From contig JARGSG010000024.1 in NCBI GenBank assembly GCA_030374805.1, positions 372,001 through 436,000 on the forward strand: a stretch of 64,000 nt of DNA, read 5' to 3'. The stretch is from Gracilaria gracilis. Lineage: Eukaryota > Rhodophyta > Florideophyceae > Gracilariales > Gracilariaceae. Position numbers and translations under genes: made by a program. Shown piece by piece: positions 1 through 8,888 of this stretch; the first letter of the stretch is position 1; each line of letters starts with the position of its first letter. The notes beneath the pieces were generated by a model. It was not told the DNA's origin, did not search any database, and saw only the letters and a list, made by a program, of their open reading frames with translations.

Positions 1-171
1 GAAACGGTTTGAAACCGCTGAGCTACAGTCACGAGTGATCTAGAAGTTTTTATTGCTACTTAAACTACAGCTTGGTTGGGTCTAGAGGCTCTTTTCAAAT
101 TTCAAATTTGAAAATGTCTTCTGGCATCCTGGAAATGCAATTTTTTAATTTTTTTGGACGTGCAACGGGGC

Positions 172-189
172 TGACCTCATATGAGGTCA
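172..189. repeat. 18-bp perfect palindrome
   Basis: The sequence TGACCTCATATGAGGTCA reads the same on both strands. The half-site TGACCT resembles binding sites of dimeric factors, but no regulated gene is obvious nearby, so its role is unknown. Confidence 0.6.
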
Positions 190-419
190 AGACTGCGGTC
201 GAATAGACACTAGGCACACTATGCGGTGCGGTAGAAATCATGCTGCCGAACGAGATATAGCTGGTTCATTATGAAAGTCGTCATTGGTTGTCATCTGCAG
301 ATATTTTGAATTCAGCCAATAAGGTGTACTTTCTTATGTCTCCTGAGCAATACATAAGCGAAAGAGACACATGGCGGGCTAACGGCCAAGGCTTTACGCT
401 AAAGCCCAATCAGATGTAG

Positions 420-449
420 AAGTTATGTCTATTTCAACAGACATAACTT
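420..449. repeat. Hairpin, 11-bp arms
   Basis: AAGTTATGTCT at 420-430 pairs perfectly with AGACATAACTT at 439-449 across an 8-base loop. A smaller hairpin (GCTTTA-CGC-TAAAGC, 391-405) lies just before it. It may be an end of a decayed mobile element or a transcript hairpin. No target-site duplication was found by eye. Confidence 0.5.
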
Positions 450-711
450 TTTAGTCATGAAAGGGTTAACAAGTCTGATCATTCCAGGGTATAAATGCGA
501 AGACGTCTCTCTCGACTGAAAAGCGCGAAGCACAAGACTCTTTCTCCTCTTTTGGGACTGCTGTTCTTCTTGCTCCCTGCCCGTTGTCTATGTGCCTCAA
601 ACACCAGTTGCATGAAGAACGCCACAAACTCACTACATTACCCCTTTCTGGCACGAGTGGAAAGTCTCCAATCTAAGGCCCATTATCGGTTTTCCGCTAT
701 CTGCCTCCGAG

Positions 712-2787
712 ATGAATCAAGAAGTAGTACGTATGTGTGACATCGTTAAGGCCTTCCCGAGTATTAATCATGTCTTAGAATTGTACTTTCTGCTGAACTC
801 TGAACCCAAGCTCTGGGGATGTGGCAAACCATTACAGCTACCAGTAGCGGTCCGTACAAGTGACAACCTCAGAGACGGAGTTGATATCGATACAGTTTCG
901 TTACGAGATGTGGCTATAAATGAGAGAGAGAGAGTTGATATCGATACAGTTTCGTTACGAATCACCTGCCATGATAACCGTGTCATTACGTGCTCCGATC
1001 CGAACAGTGGCACAACTAATGCAGTGATGTTTAGTACCTCCTTCGTCGACCTACAGAATTTATTTCTTAGACCCATGCAACGATCACCTTCTAACCAACA
1101 GAAGGCATGCAGCATGAATAGCATGATTGATATGGGGGGAAATCTCGACTTATGGATAAAAGGTTATGTGCTCTGTCAGGAAGATCAATCAAAGGCGATC
1201 CGCTTACGATTACTCAAAGCTGCTGCACACTTCCGAAAGAAAGGCTACATTCCCAGTCTCAGTCGTGGACTAGATATAATTATTATCAAAGCTGGGAAGC
1301 AAACAACGTGGTTTCATTTGGATGAATCCCTCCCGACAGTACTGCTTCCAAATACTCCCGGGCTCCCTTTCCTCAACTCCGATATACTTCGCATCGCACA
1401 GGAAGGCCACAGCCAATTTCGTCGTTATCTAACAGATTTAGACGAACTAGAAAAAGCGGTACATGATGAAACGGACCAACAAGACTGCCCACCTGCGTGC
1501 AAACTCGGCCGGGACCAGATTAAAGTCATAGTCCCAGAAAAAGCGGGAGATGATAAAATGGAGAAGCGACGAAACTTCAGGCGGGAACTTATAAAGTCGT
1601 TAGTCCCAGAAAAAGCGGGAGATGATAAAATGGAGAAGCGACGAAACTTCAGGCGGGAACTTATAAAGTCGTTAGAAAAAGGAGCTAAAGATATTGAAAA
1701 ATTAGAAAAAGCGATTGGGGAGTTCCCACCTGCGTGCAAACTCGGCCGGGACCAGATTAAAGTCATGTGGTCTACAATGCAAGCTGAAAAACACAAAAAA
1801 AGTTCATGTTCAACAATGACACGGTGCCTGTGCATGGAGCACATCAAGGATCCGTTTGAAGTCCAGGATTTCTTTGACGGCATTGTGGAGGCCGTCGGAG
1901 ACGTTTCTATGAGGAGAGGGAGCTGCCCGATGTGCTGCATTTCTATTCAGATTAGATCGAAGAAGCCTCTGGTACGATTCACGGAAGAGGTAACTAGGGC
2001 TGAGGAGACTGATCATGATTGGTCGGACTTTCAGTTCAGGGGCATGCTGTTCGAGATGTTCCCCGATAATTGGGTATCAGTAGAGAACAGAGTGTACAAC
2101 AACAAGACTCTTGCTGTTTCAACTGGAGCGAAAGCGGCATTGAGCATGGTACAGAAAGGAACTACTTTAGCTAAGCTCAGCGTAGAGGATGTCTGCGGTT
2201 CCAACGTCATGAGACCCTGGCCATTATACGAGATGGCAATATCTCGTAGCCACCAAGAAAGAGCGCTTCTCGCAGCGAAGCAATATCTGGACGTTGCACT
2301 TGGACAGCTGTTCCGCAATCAGTGCGAAGCGCGATTTAGTGAAGAAAACCCAATTCTCACACGAATCATGATTAGTGCTGCTCAGATGATTCCTGGGGGT
2401 AAATGTCTCCTAGACGATACTATGGAAGCTTTGCCGCGCTCGAGAGCAGAGACTCATGTCGTGGGTTGCTTGGTGAGCTACGAAAGCCCTGGCTCGAGAG
2501 TTCTGGCGGAGATGTTGCGGACGTGGGACTCTATATCGTGGAATGGGGACATAGCTTCCTATTTGACTTCTGTGTTCCACGAAGAGTTCAGTCATGGGGC
2601 ATTGAACTACTATTACAACTCGGAGAGATCGACGGCGGTTAAGGTAGAGGCGATCCAAGGTACTCTCCATGTGACCAGTCTAAAGTTCAAAGGCGGCCGG
2701 AGAAACAACTTGAATAAGGGCTATGGGGAAGGGTGCGATGTAGTGCAACCGGTTGCAATAGGCGAATCACAATCGTTGCGAAGGTAA
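712..2787 (+). CDS. Unrecognised protein with nested internal repeats; possible SP-RING-like zinc finger
   Basis: An open frame of 691 residues that I do not recognise. It contains nested duplications: 29 bp repeated at 878-906 and 932-960, a perfect 72-bp tandem duplication at 1531-1602/1603-1674 (motif VPEKAGDDKMEKRRNFRREL, lysine and arginine rich), and a 42-bp repeat flanking that block (1488-1529 and 1725-1766). Around 1815-1950 the pattern C-x2-H, an F/D-rich stretch and CPMC faintly recalls an SP-RING/MIZ finger as in PIAS/Siz SUMO ligases. This is a weak resemblance only. The start is uncertain: ATG at 712 is simplest, but a 5' exon from 495 spliced with GTACGT...TTAG (intron 727-778) would also be in frame and would add a signal peptide. 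The exact repeats imply recent duplication that kept the frame, which argues for a translated gene. Confidence 0.6.
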   Translation: MNQEVVRMCDIVKAFPSINHVLELYFLLNSEPKLWGCGKPLQLPVAVRTSDNLRDGVDIDTVSLRDVAINERERVDIDTVSLRITCHDNRVITCSDPNSGTTNAVMFSTSFVDLQNLFLRPMQRSPSNQQKACSMNSMIDMGGNLDLWIKGYVLCQEDQSKAIRLRLLKAAAHFRKKGYIPSLSRGLDIIIIKAGKQTTWFHLDESLPTVLLPNTPGLPFLNSDILRIAQEGHSQFRRYLTDLDELEKAVHDETDQQDCPPACKLGRDQIKVIVPEKAGDDKMEKRRNFRRELIKSLVPEKAGDDKMEKRRNFRRELIKSLEKGAKDIEKLEKAIGEFPPACKLGRDQIKVMWSTMQAEKHKKSSCSTMTRCLCMEHIKDPFEVQDFFDGIVEAVGDVSMRRGSCPMCCISIQIRSKKPLVRFTEEVTRAEETDHDWSDFQFRGMLFEMFPDNWVSVENRVYNNKTLAVSTGAKAALSMVQKGTTLAKLSVEDVCGSNVMRPWPLYEMAISRSHQERALLAAKQYLDVALGQLFRNQCEARFSEENPILTRIMISAAQMIPGGKCLLDDTMEALPRSRAETHVVGCLVSYESPGSRVLAEMLRTWDSISWNGDIASYLTSVFHEEFSHGALNYYYNSERSTAVKVEAIQGTLHVTSLKFKGGRRNNLNKGYGEGCDVVQPVAIGESQSLRR
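1488..1766. repeat. Nested direct repeats inside the 712 gene
   Basis: A 72-bp unit occurs twice in perfect tandem (1531-1602, 1603-1674). The block is bracketed by two identical 42-bp direct copies (1488-1529 and 1725-1766). All unit lengths are multiples of three, so the frame is preserved. The lack of divergence points to recent origin. Confidence 0.95.
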
Positions 2788-3597
2788 TTGCGATTCGCAA
2801 TTGCTCCGAACAAAGCAATCGTAATGTTGTATGGCTGAGCTGGATGATTGCAATCGATTCTTCTCCTTTTTCAGTATGGTCTACTACTCCTTGGTTCGAA
2901 GCAGTGGGAGAACTCTCTATCTACATATAGCCCTCTCTCCCAAAGAAGGCGGAACACTTTGATGGCCAATGCTTCATCATTTCTATCATTAATTTGTTTT
3001 TCTTTTCCTTTAGGGTAGGGAGCTCGTTTCTTCGCGATTTATTGGTCAGCGGACATCGAAACAACACATGATCATCATTATTTTTGACGCCCGTATCGCG
3101 GTTGCACCGCATCGGTTTGCTATTTAGGTACGTAGCCACATGATGAAGGGAGCAGAAGTGTCCCGTGGAGAACTGCGCTAACATGATTTCTGCTTTCTGG
3201 GCTTCGCGTTCCTCAGCAATGGACCCCAAACATCATTGTGCGATGCTCATGCTACTCGTCTTCGACTTGAACACAGCTTTTACATTTGCATGGTTCATCG
3301 GTACTTTTTCGTGAAGTTGACAAGGAATCTTGAAACCTGATTGAAGGTTGTTGGAGGTCCTTAACAAAGCCCTATACGATACGAAATAATAAGCGTACGT
3401 ATCTCACAAGAAAAAAAAAACAAAGAAACGTTGGGCGGTAGAAACTTAATACTTCCGATATCCCAAAAACCACCGGTGTAGATGTATGGCAGTGCGCAGC
3501 TGGCAGGGTATATGATAATACTATCCTTGTAGTAACCTTCCCTCCTACTGCATCTATCGCAGTTGTGTCGGTAAAGCAAGAAAAGTCGGGAACCTTG
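2788..3597. other. Intergenic with LINE relic
   Basis: The region lies between the unknown gene and the stop of the aminotransferase gene. Besides the LINE-like fragment there is a poly-A tract near 3411-3421. No further gene is supported. Confidence 0.5.
2921..3229 (-). mobile_element. Relic of a non-LTR retrotransposon (LINE) C-terminus
   Basis: A 102-codon frame on the minus strand contains LAQFSTGHFCSLHHVATYL followed by a C...DDHVLFRCP pattern. This order (FxTGH, then Cys, then HxLxxCP) is typical of the zinc-knuckle C-terminus found after the reverse transcriptase of many LINEs. No reverse transcriptase or endonuclease core is visible upstream on the same strand (3230-3597), so only the 3' end survives, as expected from 5' truncation. 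Confidence is limited because the match is to a short pattern. Confidence 0.45.
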
Positions 3598-4839
3598 TCA
3601 AAGGGCTAGAGCTTCACCTCTTGCTCCAAGCAACAACTGTAGACGTTGGAGAGCAACAGTCATCGTGTCGTGATCTGCCGTCGCGAAACATATACGGAAA
3701 TATCCATAGGTGCTCCCGTAACATCCACTTGCAGGAGTGAGGATGACACCACCGTCTGTGAGGGTTTGCCAGAGCTCCATCTCGCCTTCATAACTTGAAT
3801 CTTTTAACCACTTTCGTAAATCAATCCATACAAAGAAACCTGCTTGTGGTTCACAAAACGGGATTTCAAAGGTCTTGAGGAAATTAATAATTCGTTGGGA
3901 AGCATCTCTCAAGCGACGGTTATTCTCCTCGATATAGTGATCGAGCCACTGTTTTCTTGAAAGAATGTGAGCAAGACTCCACTGGCTAACGAATGAAACT
4001 GGTGAGGCGCATGAAAGAATAGAGGCACATTTCTGAAGTCGCTCATTTTGTGTGTATAGCACTCCGAAGCGTAAACCAGATGTGCAAAAGTCCTTTGACG
4101 TTGACCACACGACATGAACATGAGGCGGGAGTTTGCCTTTGAACACGTCAATGACGCTTGAGAACGCGGCTTTCGGATGATACACACTGAGCGCGTATGC
4201 CTCGTCAAAGACGATGTGAAGCTGATTCTGTTCTGCCCATGATGCAAGCTCTGAAATCAGCGAGGCTGGCCAAACGAGGCCAGTGGGATTGTCAGGTGAA
4301 AGTACGATAGCCAAACGAACACGTTTTGTGGCGGCCTTGAGCGCAACGTCAAGTGTTTCGACGGTCAAGAAAGGCTGGTGATCTGGGGAGTGTGCAATGA
4401 TCGGGTGTACACAGGACAAGGCGCTCACGTCCCTCGAAAGTGCAGAGTAGCCAGGCCCGGTTAAGATTACAGCTTCATCTGCGTCGCAAAGAGAGAAAGC
4501 CAGCACGTCTATGGCGCAAGTGGCGCCCGAATGAATAGAAAAGCCTTTGCGGTCCACAGGATGATTACTGATTCGCTTGGAAAAGAGCTCCACGAGTTGA
4601 TCGGCCAGCTCCGGGATCGGGTGACGGGTGTTCAGAGGCGGGGAAAGTATGGATGGCGGGATATCTGGGAGTTGATTGAGGGCAGCGCAAACAAGCGGCA
4701 GCGAAAGTCGGTTCTCTGCGACCGAGAGGTTTATTGCACCGTCCGGGCGGAGCTCTCGGTGATACGGAGGGATGGCGAAGGCGGCAACATGAGGAGGCAA
4801 GGGTTCATCAAGCTTGGCAGCGCGTGAGGAGAGCCCCAT
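3598..4839 (-). CDS. PLP-dependent aminotransferase, ACC-synthase-like (fold type I)
   Basis: A 413-residue class I/II aminotransferase. Visible PLP-fold landmarks are GPGYS (about 128-132), SPDNPTG (181-187, the Asn facing PLP), the FDEAY motif with Asp212 that contacts the pyridine nitrogen, the Schiff-base lysine at 249 in the context STSKD, the phosphate-binding Arg257 in SGLRFG, and a C-terminal FRICFA with the substrate-carboxylate arginine. The STSKDF...GLRFG arrangement and length resemble 1-aminocyclopropane-1-carboxylate synthase and its ACS-like relatives. Many such homologues in algae and animals do not make ACC, so the substrate is not assigned. No transit peptide is obvious, which suggests a cytosolic enzyme. 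It is divergently arranged with the F-box gene. Confidence 0.88.
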   Translation of the reverse strand: MGLSSRAAKLDEPLPPHVAAFAIPPYHRELRPDGAINLSVAENRLSLPLVCAALNQLPDIPPSILSPPLNTRHPIPELADQLVELFSKRISNHPVDRKGFSIHSGATCAIDVLAFSLCDADEAVILTGPGYSALSRDVSALSCVHPIIAHSPDHQPFLTVETLDVALKAATKRVRLAIVLSPDNPTGLVWPASLISELASWAEQNQLHIVFDEAYALSVYHPKAAFSSVIDVFKGKLPPHVHVVWSTSKDFCTSGLRFGVLYTQNERLQKCASILSCASPVSFVSQWSLAHILSRKQWLDHYIEENNRRLRDASQRIINFLKTFEIPFCEPQAGFFVWIDLRKWLKDSSYEGEMELWQTLTDGGVILTPASGCYGSTYGYFRICFATADHDTMTVALQRLQLLLGARGEALAL

Positions 4840-5208
4840 GGCCTAAACTTTAGTTGAGATGCGGCAACCGTTGGTATCTATCCTACATAGATATAGCATG
4901 CTGGCGCAGCGCAGCTTTGGACTGTCCAAGGCGGATCACGGGAGCGTGAGGTGAAGGAGCGATGAGGGCATTTAACCACGTGTCGTCGCGCGCGCCGTGT
5001 CGGCGCGTGCGCAGCGACTGCCGCATCATGCAGCTGCGTTCGAAATACGAATTGCTCTCCACCTCAAAGCGCGCCATTTTGCGGCACTGCTGCTGTTTGA
5101 TAACCGCCGCAGCTGCTGATACCTCCGCTGCCATTCCTCTCTTTCGCCACCAGCAGCTTCGTATTGGCATTGAGCGCAACTGCAAGTCGATACAAGCCCC
5201 ACACCGCC
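4840..5208. promoter_or_regulatory. Divergent intergenic region, aminotransferase / F-box
   Basis: About 370 bp separate the two divergent starts and must hold both promoters. The sequence is GC-rich with runs of CGCGCG-like motifs near 4986-5010. No clear TATA element is seen on either side. Confidence 0.5.
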
Positions 5209-5901
5209 ATGCCCTCCAAACGCGTTCATGCCACCCTGCGCCGCAAGGGAGTCTCCTGTGCCAGAGTAGCCAAGCCGAACAGGAAGAACCAGGACTACCT
5301 CTCAGACCTTCCCGCAGACCTCTCCACGCTCATTATCGACAATCTCCCCGAGCGTGAACTGCTATGCCTGCCAAAGGTATCTCGTCGCTGGGCTGGCTTG
5401 TTCACCAGCAGCGACACTCAATCTCATTTTCGCAGCCTGGTACGCTCCCGCTTTGGTCTCAATCACAAGCCGCGTGACGCTCAGTCTTGGGGCACTCTAT
5501 ATCTTTGGCTTCGTCGGGAACGCTGTCATCTTTGTCCGAATCCGAACGTCGCGCCTTTTGTTTACGCTGGCAGCTCATCCCTGTCTGTCGTTCTCTTTCC
5601 CCAACAACAAAGTGCCGGCCTTACACTCTTCCCCATATGTGGCGCGTGCTTTGCTCGTCTGCTGACATGTCGTAACGATCCCTTCGTGCCGGTTGTTGAA
5701 CATGCCGAGCTTGGTTTTGTTTTCCCTCGAGTCTCCCCAGCAATTGCTCGCAGCGCACCAATTCAACATGGCCTCCTGTACTCGGATATTCCACTCATTG
5801 AACAACGCAGAGTCAACGGAATACGATACACACTGGCAAAACCACTCTTGTCTGAAACGGTGCCTTCTCCAACAACATCACGTACCACAGAACAAAGTTA
5901 G
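5209..5901 (+). CDS. F-box protein
   Basis: A 230-residue protein counted from ATG 5209 (MPSKRVHATL), which has a better start context than the in-frame ATG at 5164. Residues about 30-70 form an F-box: DLPADLSTLIIDNLPERELL followed by CLPKVSRRWAGLF. F-boxes bind SKP1 and recruit substrates to SCF ubiquitin ligases. The C-terminal half lacks a recognisable LRR, Kelch or WD substrate domain. It has two short Cys pairs (CHLC and CGAC) that could form a small metal site. Its tail converges with the maspardin-CUE gene, with only about 90 bp between stops. Confidence 0.72.
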   Translation: MPSKRVHATLRRKGVSCARVAKPNRKNQDYLSDLPADLSTLIIDNLPERELLCLPKVSRRWAGLFTSSDTQSHFRSLVRSRFGLNHKPRDAQSWGTLYLWLRRERCHLCPNPNVAPFVYAGSSSLSVVLFPQQQSAGLTLFPICGACFARLLTCRNDPFVPVVEHAELGFVFPRVSPAIARSAPIQHGLLYSDIPLIEQRRVNGIRYTLAKPLLSETVPSPTTSRTTEQS

Positions 5902-5990
5902 CAAACAATGATGTACAAGTAAACAGTTTCATAGTGTGCAGTTCATACACGTCCCAAATGTACAATTATATTAACGTAAGCCATCCATAC

Positions 5991-8450
5991 TCATCGGCGA
6001 ACACTACTCGATGCTTCTTGCGCAGACATTCTCCACGCTCGTAACCGCTCTTGTTCATCGTTACTCTTCTCACTGCCTTCTTCATCCTCTTTACGGACCT
6101 CACCCTTCTCTTCAAGAGGGTCAGCCTGTTCTAGGACGACAAGCGGATTCTCGTCACTTCGGTACGAATTCCATTCGTCGCCCGCCCCCTTACCGAATAC
6201 AGCCCCTTTTGATGGACTCTGCATATCCTCAGTTCGCTCAGTCTGCTTCACTTTTGCTGCTGTCTGGTCGACATCACTTTCTCTAAGGAACATACTTTTC
6301 CACGAAAACGACCTAGGGTCACGAGTCGAACCGTTTCCCTGTGCGTATTGTCTCACAGAAGATTTACTTCTGCTTCTGTAGATACCACGTCTTCGATCCC
6401 CTTGCGGCCGAGGAGAGGTATGCGTCGGCAGTTCCAGAGGGTCTTCGTCGGCTTCAAGCAGGCTTGCTCCGCTTGCGGGCTCCAAGCTTCCCTTTCCTTT
6501 TCCCTTTCCCTTCCCTCTCTCCTCATCCTCATCTGTATATAACTCCTCGTCTTCTTCTCGAGGCGGCAGCGGTGCACGCATCCAGTCGCTTGTTATCAAC
6601 GACTCTGAAAAGTTTCTCAAAGGAGCAGGCCCGCGTCCGACAAATGTACGTGTTGAACGCATACCAACCTTTTCTGATGAAACATAATCATTCAACGCCT
6701 CACCATCTTCAGAATATGGACGACCTCGCACTCGTCGATGAGTTCTGCTACTCGACCGACTGAGTTTTCTCGAGTCTCGTTCAACTGGTGAATCTCTCCC
6801 AGTGCTTGAAGAAGTGTAGCCGTCATCCACTTCCTGATGAATTATCGTCTCCATACTGCTCAGTCTGGTTTGCATGGGTTGGCCATCCTTACCAGGTGAA
6901 TCGCCGCTGGCATCTGTATCTCGAGCTTCTTTAATTGAGGAATGTATATCTGGAATGGGAATGGCATCAGGTTCTTCATTGATGGTCTGTTGTGCAAACT
7001 TTTCGGACTCATCGGCGATGTAGTCGTCTGCTACGCTCGTTTTCGAAACTGATGACTGCTGAATGCCCAGTGGGTGCCGCTCTATACTTGAAGAAACAGA
7101 ATCACTGTCATCATCATGGTCCTTCTGTCGTTCGAAACCATCTGATACCATACGCTCTGTAACAGTCTCAGTAGTCTGGTGCACGGGCGCATCACCAGAC
7201 TCCTCAGCCCGTTGCGTCTCACGGGGGTGCTTTTGATCCTCTTCTTCACGAATTGCTTCGCATGCGCTCTTGAAGGCTTCTTTCTTGTAGTTATCATAAA
7301 ACAAGTCGTCATATATGTTGTTTCGAACGTTAATAACCGCAAGATCGAGATCGCCTTCGCAGTGAATCATCACAGCTGCAAGGAATGTGTCATCTCTTTC
7401 AGGCAAATAATCTTTCAAGCTGTCAATCTGTGATTTGAAACGCTGAACATTTAGAGCTTCATCTTGTTGAACTACTGAATGGGCTCTTCGTTCAATTTCC
7501 TCTTGCGACGCCGCCGCTCGTTTTTCCATCTCCCTCTTGTTTTTCCTGCGCAAGATTGAAGGAGGAAGCGGTCTGGGCTTTGCTGGTGGTGGGACTGGTA
7601 TAGGCCCATCGGGTTTGGGTGCATTACGGCGCATGTGAACCACAAGGTGAACATTGACGTCCTCAGGAACTGACATATACGGGAAATCGGCGCCGCCTTT
7701 CAGGAGCGCTCTCCTTGCGCGAGGCAACTGGGAGGCGGTATCATCCGACAATTGAAGGGCTGCGGGAGAGCGGTCAAGAGTGTCAATCAAGGTAATCCGC
7801 TGGCCTGGAACAAGTACTCTATCGATTACGGAGGTGGTGGACAACGATAGCGCAAGACGAGAGGCGAGAGTTTCACGATTGCATCGCATGGTATGACCTA
7901 TGGCAAACTCGGCGGCATTCGCCAGTTGCTCGGTGGTTCGCCCCTTTGGTAGAATGGCTCGCATGGTGCTGTGGACCAGAAAGTTAGGCAACCATTTGAG
8001 AACAGAAACCGAGTACGGAATTGGCAAGTGAAGATTGGCGGTAGAAAGAAAAGTGTGTGTGAGCATAAGCGACACTACACGTTCGGGGCGGCGAGCAGCA
8101 TAATGCAACGCTAGAAAGCCGCCGAGCCCCGCGCCATAAAAATGAGCTCGGCGGATACAAAGCGTTTCCAAAAAGACGTGCAGAGCATCGCAGAACTCTG
8201 GGACAGACCAGTATACCGGGATATGCACAGTGATAACACGGTAGCCCAGAGGTGCCAGCGCTATAAGCTGATAGAAGAAGGATTCTGCAGAACCGATGAG
8301 GGAATGCAGACATATGATGGGCTCGGGATATGAGCGTGGACCCCAGTCATAGTACACCCATTGGTTGGGATTGGTGTGGCCGATGGGCAGACGATTTCGT
8401 GGCACCCACGCTCGGAAGTTGGCGTACGGTTGCGAGTAGGCCAGCTCCAT
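5991..8450 (-). CDS. SPG21: Maspardin (SPG21)-like alpha/beta-hydrolase fold fused to a CUE-like domain
   Basis: An 819-residue protein. Residues about 1-280 are an alpha/beta-hydrolase fold of the maspardin type: WVYYDWGP, then ICLHSLIGSAESFF (oxyanion region), then the nucleophile elbow FYGAGLGGFLALHYA. Human maspardin is about 308 residues and has a serine in GASLGG. Here residue 108 is Gly (codon GGG on the minus strand), so the catalytic Ser is missing and a non-enzymatic adaptor role is likely. Residues about 340-385 (SLKDYLPERDDTFLAAVMIH...GDLDLAVINV) resemble a CUE/UBA-type ubiquitin-binding helix bundle. The rest is long, charged and low complexity, with serine/arginine-rich and GKGKGKGKG stretches. 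Maspardin acts in endosomal trafficking, and a ubiquitin-binding tail would fit that (inference). It is divergent with RTEL1. Confidence 0.75.
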   Translation of the reverse strand: MELAYSQPYANFRAWVPRNRLPIGHTNPNQWVYYDWGPRSYPEPIICLHSLIGSAESFFYQLIALAPLGYRVITVHIPVYWSVPEFCDALHVFLETLCIRRAHFYGAGLGGFLALHYAARRPERVVSLMLTHTFLSTANLHLPIPYSVSVLKWLPNFLVHSTMRAILPKGRTTEQLANAAEFAIGHTMRCNRETLASRLALSLSTTSVIDRVLVPGQRITLIDTLDRSPAALQLSDDTASQLPRARRALLKGGADFPYMSVPEDVNVHLVVHMRRNAPKPDGPIPVPPPAKPRPLPPSILRRKNKREMEKRAAASQEEIERRAHSVVQQDEALNVQRFKSQIDSLKDYLPERDDTFLAAVMIHCEGDLDLAVINVRNNIYDDLFYDNYKKEAFKSACEAIREEEDQKHPRETQRAEESGDAPVHQTTETVTERMVSDGFERQKDHDDDSDSVSSSIERHPLGIQQSSVSKTSVADDYIADESEKFAQQTINEEPDAIPIPDIHSSIKEARDTDASGDSPGKDGQPMQTRLSSMETIIHQEVDDGYTSSSTGRDSPVERDSRKLSRSSSRTHRRVRGRPYSEDGEALNDYVSSEKVGMRSTRTFVGRGPAPLRNFSESLITSDWMRAPLPPREEDEELYTDEDEERGKGKGKGKGSLEPASGASLLEADEDPLELPTHTSPRPQGDRRRGIYRSRSKSSVRQYAQGNGSTRDPRSFSWKSMFLRESDVDQTAAKVKQTERTEDMQSPSKGAVFGKGAGDEWNSYRSDENPLVVLEQADPLEEKGEVRKEDEEGSEKSNDEQERLRAWRMSAQEASSSVRR

Positions 8451-8888
8451 GCTGCACGGCGCGGAGGCGAAGCGATGAAGCGGGAGTCGACGCGCTGCCG
8501 TCGTCCCGACGCCACCGGAACGCGTTTAATGAATGGATAATGCGCGTCCGCACCTGCCGTCAACAGAAATCGGGCAGAGGAGCAGCCACGCACGTGAAAC
8601 GTGGTCTTTGCTGTTCACAGAATAAGGCTGCACACCACCTCGTATGATACCAACTTCTCAATCTGTAAGCTACGGCTTACACCAATGTCTTCACGGCGCA
8701 TGATAACTGCAAACTGCAACACGACGTTCGCGCCAGAGCAGAAACAGAGCAACGTAGACCTGCGAACGGCGGCCACCGCGATGGCGGCTCCACAAATCTA
8801 CTCGCGCCCCCGCGCCCCAAGGCGGTATCAAAGAGCGCACGCCATCATAGTAAGCCCCCCCGTGTAACCCTCTCGGTCAACGGCCGCC
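8451..8888. promoter_or_regulatory. Divergent intergenic region, maspardin-like / RTEL1
   Basis: About 440 bp separate the two divergent starts. No clear TATA box or repeat is visible. Short in-frame ATGs upstream of RTEL1 (for example 8780) do not continue into the helicase frame. Confidence 0.45.

Larger units (their letters stand above)
1..711. other. Gene-poor left edge with palindromes
   Basis: No recognisable gene product is encoded here. The stretch holds an 18-bp perfect palindrome, a short hairpin and AT-rich DNA. A small frame at 495-740 begins with basic residues followed by a hydrophobic run (LLGLLFFLLPA) and looks like a signal peptide. It could be a first exon of the next gene: a GTACGT donor at 727 and a TTAG acceptor ending at 778 would join it in frame. 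I regard this as possible but unproven. Confidence 0.5.
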
